From Nitrospira sp. (GTDB taxonomy: Bacteria; Nitrospirota; Nitrospiria; Nitrospirales; Nitrospiraceae), in NCBI GenBank assembly GCA_016873525.1, contig VGXD01000171.1, positions 1 to 5,066 on the forward strand: a DNA stretch of 5,066 nucleotides, written 5' to 3'. The stretch's first letter is position 1, and every line of letters starts with the position of its first letter. The notes below the pieces were generated by a model, which saw only the letters and a program-made list of their open reading frames with translations, did no database searches and was not told the origin of the DNA. Made by a program: the position numbers and the translations under genes. This document shows positions 1-5,066 of this stretch, piece after piece.

Positions 1-429
1 CGGGACGGTGATGACGGCTTCCGTGACTTTTTCGCCCAGATAGTCCTCGGCCGTCTGCTTCATCTTTTGCAGGATCATGGCGGAGACTTCGGCCGGGCTG
101 TATTTCTTGCCCCGGATTTCGACGTGGGCGTCCCCGTTGTCTGCCGCGACGATCTTGTAGGGGAGGCGCTTGGTCGCTTCCTGGACCTGGCGGCTGTTGA
201 ACCGGCGTCCGATGAGGCGCTTGATCGAGAAAATCGTATTTTCAGGGTTCGTGATCGCCTGACGTTTGGCGATCTGGCCGACCAAGCGTTCGTTCTTGTC
301 GGTAATGCCGACCACCGAGGGCGTGGTCCTGTTGCCTTCGGCATTGGCGATGACCACGGGGTCCCCGCCGCTCATGATGGCGACGCAAGAGTTCGTCGTG
401 CCGAGATCGATGCCTATGACCTTACCCAT
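1..429 (-). CDS. dnaK: Chaperone protein DnaK (Hsp70), N-terminal 143 residues, truncated by the window edge
   Basis: DnaK is the ATP-driven cytoplasmic Hsp70 chaperone that binds exposed hydrophobic segments of unfolded proteins, working with DnaJ and the nucleotide-exchange factor GrpE. The visible 143 codons read MGKVIGIDLGTTNSCVAI at the N-terminus, which is the Hsp70 phosphate-1 loop (D8, G10-T11-T12-N13). They continue through RTTPSVV (34-40), AKRQAITNPENT (54-65) and IKRLIGRRF (69-77), where K70 matches the catalytic lysine of the ATPase domain. TAEDYLGEKVTEAVITVP (126-143) is the last part seen, and the usual next residues AYF fall outside the window. Only subdomain IA/IB of the nucleotide-binding domain is therefore present, out of about 640 residues in a full protein. 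The ATG is fixed by the family N-terminus and by an AAGGAG ribosome-binding site 8 nt upstream. The gene lies 31 nt after grpE and is presumably co-transcribed with it. No frameshift or missing key residue is seen. Confidence 0.97.
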   Translation of the reverse strand, partial: MGKVIGIDLGTTNSCVAIMSGGDPVVIANAEGNRTTPSVVGITDKNERLVGQIAKRQAITNPENTIFSIKRLIGRRFNSRQVQEATKRLPYKIVAADNGDAHVEIRGKKYSPAEVSAMILQKMKQTAEDYLGEKVTEAVITVP

Positions 430-437
430 TATGCGTT

Positions 438-443
438 CTCCTT
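438..443 (-). promoter_or_regulatory. Strong Shine-Dalgarno sequence of dnaK
   Basis: On the minus strand the sequence AAGGAG lies 8 nt before the dnaK ATG, a near-ideal match and spacing. It is clearly better than the ribosome-binding site of grpE in the same presumed transcript. That fits a need for more DnaK than GrpE, although the protein ratio is only inferred. Confidence 0.8.
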
Positions 444-460
444 CTTCAAGAATCGGTCTC

Positions 461-1084
461 TCAGTTGGCGTCTCCGGGGCTGTGCGATGACGTGACGCTT
501 TCCTCCTGCCCTGCGCCGGCGGCGGATTGGTTGCCGGTCGGTCCGGCGGACACCGTCACCATGGCGGCCCGCAGGATCCGGTCATGCAGGAGGTAGCCTT
601 TTTGATATTCTTCGACGACCAGGTTCTCCGGGATCGTGGCCGACTCGACGTGGGCCACGGCTTGGTGACAGGCCGGGTCAAACGGTGTCCCGACGCTGGC
701 GACCGGTTTGACGTTAAACTTCGTCAGGACTTCCAAGAATTGCTTGAGGGTCAATTCAATGCCTTGGATTAAGCCCTTGCTCTTGTGATTTGGTTGCTCC
801 TCCGAATTGTCCTGGGCCGCTTTCAGGGCCCGTTCCAGGTTGTCGATGATGGGGAGCAGTTCGCGCAGGATGTTCTCGTTGGCAAAACGGGTGAACTCCC
901 GCTGTTCCTTCTGCGACAACCGCTTGTAATTTTCGAACTCTGCCGCCAGCCGGAGGTACTTGTCCTGCACAGCCTTGGCCTCGTCGGTTTTGGAGACCAG
1001 GGCCTTTTGCAATTCGGCTAGCTCTCCCCCTTCCAGGCCTGTTGTTTCTCCGCCGTTGTCGGGAGAAGATTCTTTGTCGGTCAC
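461..1084 (-). CDS. grpE: GrpE, nucleotide exchange factor of DnaK
   Basis: GrpE is a cytoplasmic dimer that opens the DnaK nucleotide-binding cleft so that ADP leaves and substrate is released. The 207-residue product has the family layout: a polar, acidic, probably disordered N-terminus (1-20), a long charged coiled-coil helix (about 22-90, including RLAAEFENYKRLSQKEQREF), then helices and the C-terminal beta domain. The beta domain carries the GrpE signature: TPFDPACHQAVAHVES (133-148) and VVEEYQKGYLLHDRILRAAMVTVS (156-179, conserved core EYQKGY and RAAMVTV). A polar tail of about 27 residues follows, longer than in E. coli GrpE, whose chain ends soon after the equivalent MVTV. The start is a GTG. 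An in-frame stop (1121-1123) lies a short way upstream, no other usual start codon occurs between it and the GTG, and an AGG (1094-1096) sits 9 nt before it. The weak Shine-Dalgarno and GTG suggest modest translation. It precedes dnaK by 31 nt, the common grpE-dnaK heat-shock order, but coaX rather than hrcA lies upstream. Confidence 0.96.
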   Translation of the reverse strand: MTDKESSPDNGGETTGLEGGELAELQKALVSKTDEAKAVQDKYLRLAAEFENYKRLSQKEQREFTRFANENILRELLPIIDNLERALKAAQDNSEEQPNHKSKGLIQGIELTLKQFLEVLTKFNVKPVASVGTPFDPACHQAVAHVESATIPENLVVEEYQKGYLLHDRILRAAMVTVSAGPTGNQSAAGAGQEESVTSSHSPGDAN

Positions 1085-1126
1085 AGATGATAACCTGCTG
1101 ATTCTTTGCGTGTTTTCTTCTTAGCT

Positions 1127-1140
1127 TGCGATCGGTCGCA
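1127..1140 (-). other. Short perfect inverted repeat in the predicted grpE leader
   Basis: The minus strand reads TGCGA, CCGA, TCGCA: a perfect 5-bp stem with a 4-nt loop, lying 42 nt before the grpE start codon and inside the leader predicted from the promoter at 1154-1181. No run of T follows it in the direction of transcription, so it is not an intrinsic terminator. It could be a 5' mRNA-stabilising hairpin or a small operator, or chance. No function is established by the sequence. Confidence 0.35.
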
Positions 1141-1153
1141 CCGGTATGGGTGG

Positions 1154-1181
1154 GAGATAGCCACCGGGGTTATAAAGTCAA
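1154..1181 (-). promoter_or_regulatory. Candidate promoter of grpE-dnaK
   Basis: On the minus strand TTGACT (1181-1176) resembles the vegetative -35 consensus TTGACA at 5 of 6 positions. A 16-nt spacer separates it from TATCTC (1159-1154), which keeps only the first three bases of the -10 consensus. Transcription would start near 1146, giving a leader of about 60 nt. The site falls in the 165-nt gap between coaX and grpE, where a promoter is expected. I found no CIRCE operator (TTAGCACTC / GAGTGCTAA) and no good sigma-32 pair (CTTGAA with CCCCAT at normal spacing), although CCCAT does occur slightly downstream (minus strand, 1151-1147). The -10 is poor, so an alternative sigma factor or a different start site is possible. 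Confidence 0.4.
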
Positions 1182-1192
1182 CCTGGCTGGAG

Positions 1193-1208
1193 ATTTTTCT
1201 GTAAAAAT
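1193..1208 (-). promoter_or_regulatory. A/T-rich inverted repeat upstream of the grpE -35 box, possible UP-type element
   Basis: The minus strand reads ATTTTT, ACAG, AAAAAT: perfect 6-nt arms around a 4-nt loop, inside an A/T block standing out from GC-rich surroundings. It lies 11 nt upstream of the proposed -35 box, where A-tract UP elements contact the RNA polymerase alpha subunit in well-studied bacteria. It also lies 41 nt after the coaX stop codon. As a terminator it would be weak, because the stem has only A-T pairs and no clean T run follows. The promoter role is inferred from position and composition. Confidence 0.3.
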
Positions 1209-1249
1209 TTTGCCGGGATGCGGTTTGTCTGCGGGGAGGGGACTTCCGT

Positions 1250-2029
1250 TTAGACCTTGTCCCTGCCGAGGGTCCTTCTGTGGAGGAAGGCCAAGCCTTC
1301 AAGGGTCAAGTTGGGGCGGACTTCCTGGATCGTGCGGGACTCCGGTGCGACGAGCGAGGCCAGGCCCCCTGTGGCGACGACGAAGGCCTTCTGCCCAAGC
1401 TCGTCTTCTATGCGTGAGACGAGGGTATCCACGAGACCGGCATAGCCGATGATGAGGCCGGCTTGGATGCTGCTCTTGGTGTCCCGCCCGATCACGGTCT
1501 TGGGTCTGGCGAAATCGACCCTGGGCAGTTGGGCGGTGCGGGAGAACAAGGCTTCGGCCGCGATGCCCAAGCCCGGCGCAATGGCGCCGCCCAGAAATTC
1601 ACCCCTCTGCGTGATGGCGCAGAACGTCGTGGCTGTGCCCAGGTCCACGACGATGAGCGCGGTCTTATAGCGGTCATAGGCGGCGGCGGCATTGGCGAGC
1701 CTGTCGGCGCCGATCTCTCCTGGGTCCGTATAGAGGAGCGTGAGGCCTGTGTCCATGGCGGAGGAGACGGCCAGGGGAGTCCGATGAAAGCAGGCGGCGG
1801 TCATCTGCTCGAAGACAGGAGTCAGGGAGGGGACGACGCTACAGAGGGCCACGTCCGTCACCAGGCCGGGCTCGATGCCGGAGGTCTTGAGTTGTGCAAG
1901 GAAGCGGTCGCCGTAAGCGGCGGCGGGTTGAGCAACATCGGTCGATATGCGCCAGGGACCGATCAACGTGCGATCCTGGAACAGGCCCCAGACCACGTTG
2001 GAGTTGCCGATGTCGATGGCAAGTAGCAT
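1250..2029 (-). CDS. coaX: Type III pantothenate kinase
   Basis: CoaX phosphorylates pantothenate to 4'-phosphopantothenate with ATP, the first committed step of coenzyme A synthesis in the cytoplasm. At 259 residues it has the usual family length and the ASKHA-fold motifs in order: MLLAIDIGNSN (1-11, phosphate loop with D6), CSVVP (63-67), GEIGADRLANA (104-114, with catalytic aspartate D109), VVDLGTATTF (127-136, with D129), GGAIAPGLGIAAEAL (147-161), TAQLP (165-169), VATGGLA (218-224) and LTLEGL (241-246). Family knowledge: type III enzymes generally resist CoA feedback inhibition and use a monovalent cation. The ATG is the family N-terminus, and an in-frame stop lies 27 nt upstream at 2054-2056, so no longer form is possible. 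Its ribosome-binding site is poor (only a GGG at 2036-2038). It follows birA by 96 nt that contain an inverted repeat and no clear promoter, so expression may depend on read-through from birA. grpE follows after 165 nt. Confidence 0.95.
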   Translation of the reverse strand: MLLAIDIGNSNVVWGLFQDRTLIGPWRISTDVAQPAAAYGDRFLAQLKTSGIEPGLVTDVALCSVVPSLTPVFEQMTAACFHRTPLAVSSAMDTGLTLLYTDPGEIGADRLANAAAAYDRYKTALIVVDLGTATTFCAITQRGEFLGGAIAPGLGIAAEALFSRTAQLPRVDFARPKTVIGRDTKSSIQAGLIIGYAGLVDTLVSRIEDELGQKAFVVATGGLASLVAPESRTIQEVRPNLTLEGLAFLHRRTLGRDKV

Positions 2030-2045
2030 GGAAGACCCGTTATGG

Positions 2046-2109
2046 GTGATGCGTCATGCGTAATGAGAGAGAATGGATCATGTTGTGCTCATCGCGCATC
2101 ACTCATCAC
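2046..2109. repeat. Imperfect 22-bp inverted repeat made of GTGATGA-like heptamers, between birA and coaX
   Basis: The arms are 2046-2067 and 2088-2109, with a 20-nt spacer. They match at 18 of 22 positions when one is reverse-complemented. Each arm is itself three tandem heptamers. The plus-strand units of the left arm are GTGATGC, GTCATGC and GTAATGA. The right arm, read on the minus strand, has GTGATGA, GTGATGC and GCGATGA. In the minus-strand transcript the element can fold into a long hairpin ending 16 nt before the coaX ATG. No T run follows it, so it does not look like a standard terminator. It could be a dispersed palindromic repeat of the REP/MITE kind, an mRNA-stability or attenuation element, or a remnant of heptamer expansion. 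It occupies most of the 96-nt gap between the genes. Confidence 0.7.
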
Positions 2110-2125
2110 TTGGTACAATCTGCGC

Positions 2126-2959
2126 TCAGCGCAAATGAATGACATCGCCGGCGTGGACTTCGAGGAGACCTCCGCTTTGGGGCCCTTCGCGGATAATCCG
2201 AAGCGAACCGTCCGGTGCGATCGAGTCCGCCAGCCCTTCGACGGTGTCGCCGTCAGCCAAGTGTACCCTGACGCGGCGTCCCAAGGTGGAGCAGAGCCTG
2301 GCATAGCCGCTCAGGAAGGTTTCCGGCGGTCGAGTCAGCAGGGCCTCCGCGTGGATTTCAAGCTCGGACAAGAGCGCGGCCAAGAGGGTTGCGCGGTCGA
2401 ACTTCCGGCCGGTCTCGGCGGCCAGCGACGTGGCGATCCGGCGAAGCTCTTCCGGAAAGCGTTCAGGGGGGATATTCACATTCACGCCGATGCCGATCAC
2501 CACGAAGGTCTTGGCGGGATCGCCCAGCGTGCTTTCGCAGAGCAGCCCGCCCAGCTTGCGGTCGCCGATCAGAATGTCGTTGGGCCATTTGAGCGAGGGC
2601 CGCAACCCGGCGACGGTTTGGACGGCCCTGGCCACGGCGACGGCGGCCATCAGCGGGACGATCGGCAGCCAGTGAGGGAGTTCTTCCGGCGAAGGCGTGC
2701 GGCGCAGGATGACCGAGCAATAGAGGTTGTCTCCCGGCGGGGAGTGCCAGTGACGCCCCAGGCGGCCCTTGCCGGAAGTTTGTTCTTCGGCCACGACGAC
2801 GGTGCCGTCCTGGGCGTCTTGTTGTGCCAGAGCCATCGCCTCGGTATTGGTCGAGGTGGTGGTGGAGAAGATGTGCAGCTTGCGGCCGAAGGTCTTGGTC
2901 TTCAGCAGGGCTTGGACGGCCTCGTTCGTGAGCGGGGGAAAATCAGTCGGGGGCTGCAT
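2126..2959 (-). CDS. birA: Biotin--[acetyl-CoA-carboxylase] ligase, monofunctional (no DNA-binding domain)
   Basis: This cytoplasmic enzyme activates biotin as biotinyl-AMP and attaches it to the target lysine of biotin carboxyl carrier proteins such as that of acetyl-CoA carboxylase. The catalytic domain covers about residues 26-225. It contains STN (36-38), the biotinyl-AMP loop EQTSGKGRLGRHW (59-71, equivalent to the GRGRRGR loop of E. coli), LKWPNDI (123-129), KLGGLLCE (135-142; K135 matches the ligand-contacting lysine) and GIGVNVN (156-162). A small SH3-like C-terminal domain follows (about 226-277, ending LEVHAGDVIHLR). The protein is 277 residues against 321 for E. coli BirA, and STN lies about 50 residues nearer the N-terminus. 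The winged-helix repressor domain is therefore absent, and it should not itself regulate biotin genes. The ATG is supported by GGAGGT 5 nt upstream. The gene starts 3 nt after the nadC stop, indicating co-transcription. Confidence 0.95.
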   Translation of the reverse strand: MQPPTDFPPLTNEAVQALLKTKTFGRKLHIFSTTTSTNTEAMALAQQDAQDGTVVVAEEQTSGKGRLGRHWHSPPGDNLYCSVILRRTPSPEELPHWLPIVPLMAAVAVARAVQTVAGLRPSLKWPNDILIGDRKLGGLLCESTLGDPAKTFVVIGIGVNVNIPPERFPEELRRIATSLAAETGRKFDRATLLAALLSELEIHAEALLTRPPETFLSGYARLCSTLGRRVRVHLADGDTVEGLADSIAPDGSLRIIREGPQSGGLLEVHAGDVIHLR

Positions 2960-2962
2960 GGG

Positions 2963-3853
2963 TCACCTCCCTCTTTTATGCGATCGGCGGGATGCGTCGG
3001 GAGCGGCCGCGATGTCCATGCTCAGGTTTGCGGCAGGGGCCGAATGGGTCAGGGCGCCGACGGAGATGCGGTCCGCTCCCGCCGCGGCCATCGCGCGGAC
3101 ATTGCGCAGGGTGATTCCGCCGGAGACTTCGATCAGGGCCAGGCCCTTGACGAGGGCCGTGGCTTTCCGGACCAGCGCCGGCGTCATGTTGTCCAGGAGG
3201 ATGATGTCGGCCTTGCCATCCAGGGCCTCTCGGACTTGATCGAGGGACTGGACTTCCACGATCACGGCCGAGCCGCGAGGCCTTCGCGTTCTGGCCAGCC
3301 GACAGGCCTCGGCGATACCGGCGCGATTGCGAAGCAGGGCCAGGTGGTTGTCTTTGATCAAGATGCCGTCGCCGAGCGAACGCCGGTGGTTGACCCCGCC
3401 GCCCAACGAGACCGCCCACTTTTCCAGCGCCCGCAACCCCGGCGTGGTCTTGCGTGTGTCCAGGATCCGCGCGGGATAGCCGCTGACGGCGTTGCAGAAA
3501 CGGTCGGTGAGCGTGGCGATGCCGGACAGACGTTGCAGGAAGTTGAGCGCCACTCGTTCCGCCTTCAACAGCGAGCGGGCGTCGCCTTGGACGATCAGGA
3601 CCGGGGCATCGGTCTGAACCCTGGCGCCGTCCCGGACCGTACGGACGATGGCGAGGGCCGGGTCAACGTGAGCGAAGACTTGTTTGGCGACGGCGATGCC
3701 GGCCACCGTCATCGGATGGTGCGCGACGACCGTGCCGCGGGCGGCGAGGGGGCGGGGGAAGAGGGCGGCGGTCGTGACATCGCCGGATGAGAGGTCTTCG
3801 TCCAGGGCCAGTCGCACCGCCGAGCGAATCTGTTGGGCCGAGGGCTGGGTCAT
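2963..3853 (-). CDS. nadC: Nicotinate-nucleotide pyrophosphorylase (carboxylating), quinolinate phosphoribosyltransferase
   Basis: NadC converts quinolinate and PRPP to nicotinate mononucleotide, CO2 and pyrophosphate, the third step of de novo NAD synthesis from aspartate. The product is 296 residues, normal for the family, with an N-terminal alpha/beta domain and a C-terminal incomplete barrel. Visible motifs in order are LDEDLSSGDVTT (17-28), KAERVALNFLQRLSGIATLT (97-116, with R100), TRKTTPGLR (133-141, with R134 and K135), GGGVNHRRSLGDGILIKDNHL (151-171, with H156, R157 and K167), VEVQSLDQV (199-207), IILLDN (217-222), SGGI (244-247) and SVGALTHSAPA (264-274). E200 and D221 keep the 21-residue spacing of the catalytic acidic pair in characterised enzymes; the neighbouring second glutamate of the common VEVE motif is Q here. 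The ATG overlaps the valS TGA as ATGA, and its own ribosome-binding site is weak (AGGG close to the start), so translation probably depends on coupling to valS. birA follows after 3 nt. No nadA or nadB is seen nearby. Confidence 0.97.
   Translation of the reverse strand: MTQPSAQQIRSAVRLALDEDLSSGDVTTAALFPRPLAARGTVVAHHPMTVAGIAVAKQVFAHVDPALAIVRTVRDGARVQTDAPVLIVQGDARSLLKAERVALNFLQRLSGIATLTDRFCNAVSGYPARILDTRKTTPGLRALEKWAVSLGGGVNHRRSLGDGILIKDNHLALLRNRAGIAEACRLARTRRPRGSAVIVEVQSLDQVREALDGKADIILLDNMTPALVRKATALVKGLALIEVSGGITLRNVRAMAAAGADRISVGALTHSAPAANLSMDIAAAPDASRRSHKRGR
2965..2970 (-). promoter_or_regulatory. birA Shine-Dalgarno sequence adjoining and overlapping the nadC stop codon
   Basis: The minus strand reads GGAGGTGA: GGAGGT is the ribosome-binding site of birA, 5 nt before its ATG, and its final T is also the first base of the nadC TGA stop. 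Ribosomes finishing nadC therefore stand on the birA initiation site, a layout that favours translational coupling. This site also fixes the birA start. Confidence 0.85.
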
Positions 3854-5066
3854 CCCTGTCTCGATTGCATCATGGCCCGCAGTTGCCCCTCGCTGTCGGT
3901 CAGGATCGTCTGTTCGCGGCGGATCGTGTGCAGCCGTTGTTCATGTTCCGCCACCACGTCGGGGGGAGCCTTGGCGGTGAAGTCGGCGTTGCCCAGCTTT
4001 CCCTCCAGCCGCTTGGCTTCCTGTTTTCCCTCGTCCTTCTGCTTGGTGACCCGGTCCAGCACCTTCTGCAGATCCACCTCTCCTTCGACGAGGAGCCCGA
4101 GGGTCAGGTCCGCCGTGGCCATACGCAGGACGTTCGTCGCGGGCCAGGCTTCTTGCGGGAGCAACCGGACGGTGCTCCGGCTGAGGTGGGCGAGGTGTCG
4201 GCAGAGGTCGCCAAGCGCGAGAGAAGCCTGCTGGTCCCGCGCCGCTCCGTAGAGGTCCACCGTCTTGCCGGGAAGGTAATTGAGCAGGACTCGGCCGGCT
4301 CTGGCTGTGGTCACGAACTGTTCGAGGAGGGCAAAGGCCGCTTCGGCATCCTTCGCGTCCCAGGCAGGGTCCGGAGCCGGGTAGGGTTGCGTCATGATGC
4401 TCTCGCCTTCATGGGGCACGGCTTGCCAGACTTCTTCCGAGAGGAAGGGCATGAAGGGATGCAGGAGGCGGAGCAGCGTTTCGAACGACTCGACGAGGGT
4501 CTGCCTGGTCCGTTGGGCTTCCACCGAGTCCTTGTCTTGCAAGGTCGGCTTGATCAGCTCGAGGTACCAGTCGCAGTACTCGTGCCAGATAAATTGGTAG
4601 AGGTGGGCGGCGGCCTGGTCGAACCGGTATTGTTCGAGCGCGGCGTTGACGTGCCGGATCGCCTGGTTCAGGCGGCTCATGAGCCAGCGGTCGGCGAAGG
4701 CGCGGTCCTTGAGGGGGACCGATTTTCGCGGCCCATCCAGGTGCATCAAGATGAAGCGGGCGGCGTTCCAAATCTTGTTGGCGAAATTGCGATAGCCCTC
4801 GATGCGTTCTTCGGCCAGCTTGATGTCGCGGCCCGGCGAGGCCATGGAGGCGAGGGTGAACCGCAGGGCGTCGGTGCCGTATTTTTCCATCACGCTCAGG
4901 GGATCGATGACATTCCCCTTGGACTTGCTCATCTTCTGCCCTTCGGCGTCCCGCACCAGGGCATGGATGTAGACGTCGCGGAAGGGCACCTCGCCCGTGA
5001 ACTTGAGTCCCATCATGATCATGCGGGCCACCCAAAAGAACAGAATGTCCAGACCCGTGACGAGGG
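3850..5066 (-). CDS. valS: Valyl-tRNA synthetase, C-terminal 404 residues, N-terminus outside the window
   Basis: ValRS is a cytoplasmic class I aminoacyl-tRNA synthetase that charges tRNA-Val and edits misactivated threonine. The frame is open to the window edge and begins LVTGLDILFFWVARMIMMGL, the conserved stretch leading to the second ATP-binding motif. KMSKS is at visible residues 44-48 (nt 4935-4921), within DAEGQKMSKSKGNVIDPL. Next come YGTDALRFTLA (62-72), NFANKIWNAARF (93-104) and the helical anticodon-binding domain (about 120-275), including HPFMPFLSEEVW (202-213). A C-terminal coiled-coil arm follows (about 329-396), with the ValRS-typical LGNADFTAKAPPDVV (357-371). About 500 residues of a usual 880-950 are missing: the HIGH motif, the editing domain and most of the catalytic core. 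The missing part is cut off by the window, and the gene itself shows no sign of damage. Its stop overlaps the nadC start by 4 nt, making it the upstream member of the valS-nadC-birA unit. Any promoter lies outside the window. Confidence 0.97.
   Translation of the reverse strand, partial: LVTGLDILFFWVARMIMMGLKFTGEVPFRDVYIHALVRDAEGQKMSKSKGNVIDPLSVMEKYGTDALRFTLASMASPGRDIKLAEERIEGYRNFANKIWNAARFILMHLDGPRKSVPLKDRAFADRWLMSRLNQAIRHVNAALEQYRFDQAAAHLYQFIWHEYCDWYLELIKPTLQDKDSVEAQRTRQTLVESFETLLRLLHPFMPFLSEEVWQAVPHEGESIMTQPYPAPDPAWDAKDAEAAFALLEQFVTTARAGRVLLNYLPGKTVDLYGAARDQQASLALGDLCRHLAHLSRSTVRLLPQEAWPATNVLRMATADLTLGLLVEGEVDLQKVLDRVTKQKDEGKQEAKRLEGKLGNADFTAKAPPDVVAEHEQRLHTIRREQTILTDSEGQLRAMMQSRQG

Noticed and set aside
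67..495. Plus-strand open frame opposite the start of dnaK
   Set aside because: The opposite strand encodes an unmistakable DnaK N-terminus with a strong ribosome-binding site. This frame is its shadow.
1193..1249. Possible intrinsic terminator after coaX
   Set aside because: There is a short T run, but the only G/C stem before it is about 3 bp (CCG...CGG), and the other hairpin has A-T pairs only. Neither is convincing.
1081..1302. Minus-strand small open frame of 73 codons bridging coaX and grpE
   Set aside because: It overlaps the coaX end in another frame, has no recognisable motif and no good ribosome-binding site, and covers the likely grpE promoter.
2030..2125. Possible dedicated promoter for coaX
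   Set aside because: I could not find a -35/-10 pair with reasonable match and spacing. TTGTAC near 2114-2119 (minus strand) lacks a matching -10.
2042..3790. A long plus-strand open frame of 582 codons opposite birA and nadC
   Set aside because: It is antisense to two genes with complete family motifs. Its translation is rich in G, R, D and Q without recognisable domains, as expected from the reverse frame of GC-rich coding DNA. It has no credible ribosome-binding site.
3561..3853. Possible loss of an active-site glutamate in NadC because VEVE reads VEVQ
   Set aside because: Counting from the LDN aspartate (D221), the catalytic glutamate is the one 21 residues before it, and that residue (E200) is present. 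The Q is at the neighbouring, non-catalytic position.
3833..4252. Plus-strand open frame opposite the end of valS and the start of nadC
   Set aside because: It lies antisense to conserved ValRS C-terminal sequence, has an R/S/C-rich composition and no known domain.

Overview
The window is an ordinary chromosomal housekeeping segment from a GC-rich (roughly 60%) bacterium. All six genes lie on the minus strand, so they are transcribed from high to low coordinates in the order valS - nadC - birA - coaX - grpE - dnaK. The valS and dnaK ends run off the window. The proteins are typical of free-living, non-parasitic bacteria. The gene order, GC content and intergenic GTGATGA-type heptamer repeats make me think of Nitrospirota (Nitrospira-like). 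That assignment is from memory and inference, not from a diagnostic marker in the window.

Region 1 (5066-2126) is a tightly packed valS-nadC-birA unit. The valS stop and nadC start share the bases ATGA. Only 3 nt separate nadC from birA, and a strong birA Shine-Dalgarno sequence overlaps the nadC stop. These three genes are almost certainly co-transcribed and translationally coupled. They encode valyl-tRNA synthetase, quinolinate phosphoribosyltransferase (NAD synthesis) and a monofunctional biotin-protein ligase.

Region 2 (2125-1250) begins with a 96-nt gap holding an imperfect 22-bp inverted repeat built from heptamer units. It is followed by coaX, a type III pantothenate kinase that starts CoA synthesis. 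No good promoter is visible in the gap, so coaX may be read through from birA. NAD, biotin attachment and CoA are thus served by three consecutive genes.

Region 3 (1249-1) begins with a 165-nt gap carrying a plausible vegetative-type promoter, an A/T-rich patch upstream of it and a small hairpin in the predicted leader. It is followed by grpE (GTG start) and dnaK (strong Shine-Dalgarno, 31 nt downstream), the core of the Hsp70 chaperone machine. No CIRCE operator and no hrcA gene are present next to grpE.

No stretch longer than 165 nt lacks a gene. I see no tRNA, rRNA, mobile element, CRISPR array or convincing intrinsic terminator. I did not find an undescribed system here. The most unusual element is the heptamer-built inverted repeat in front of coaX.
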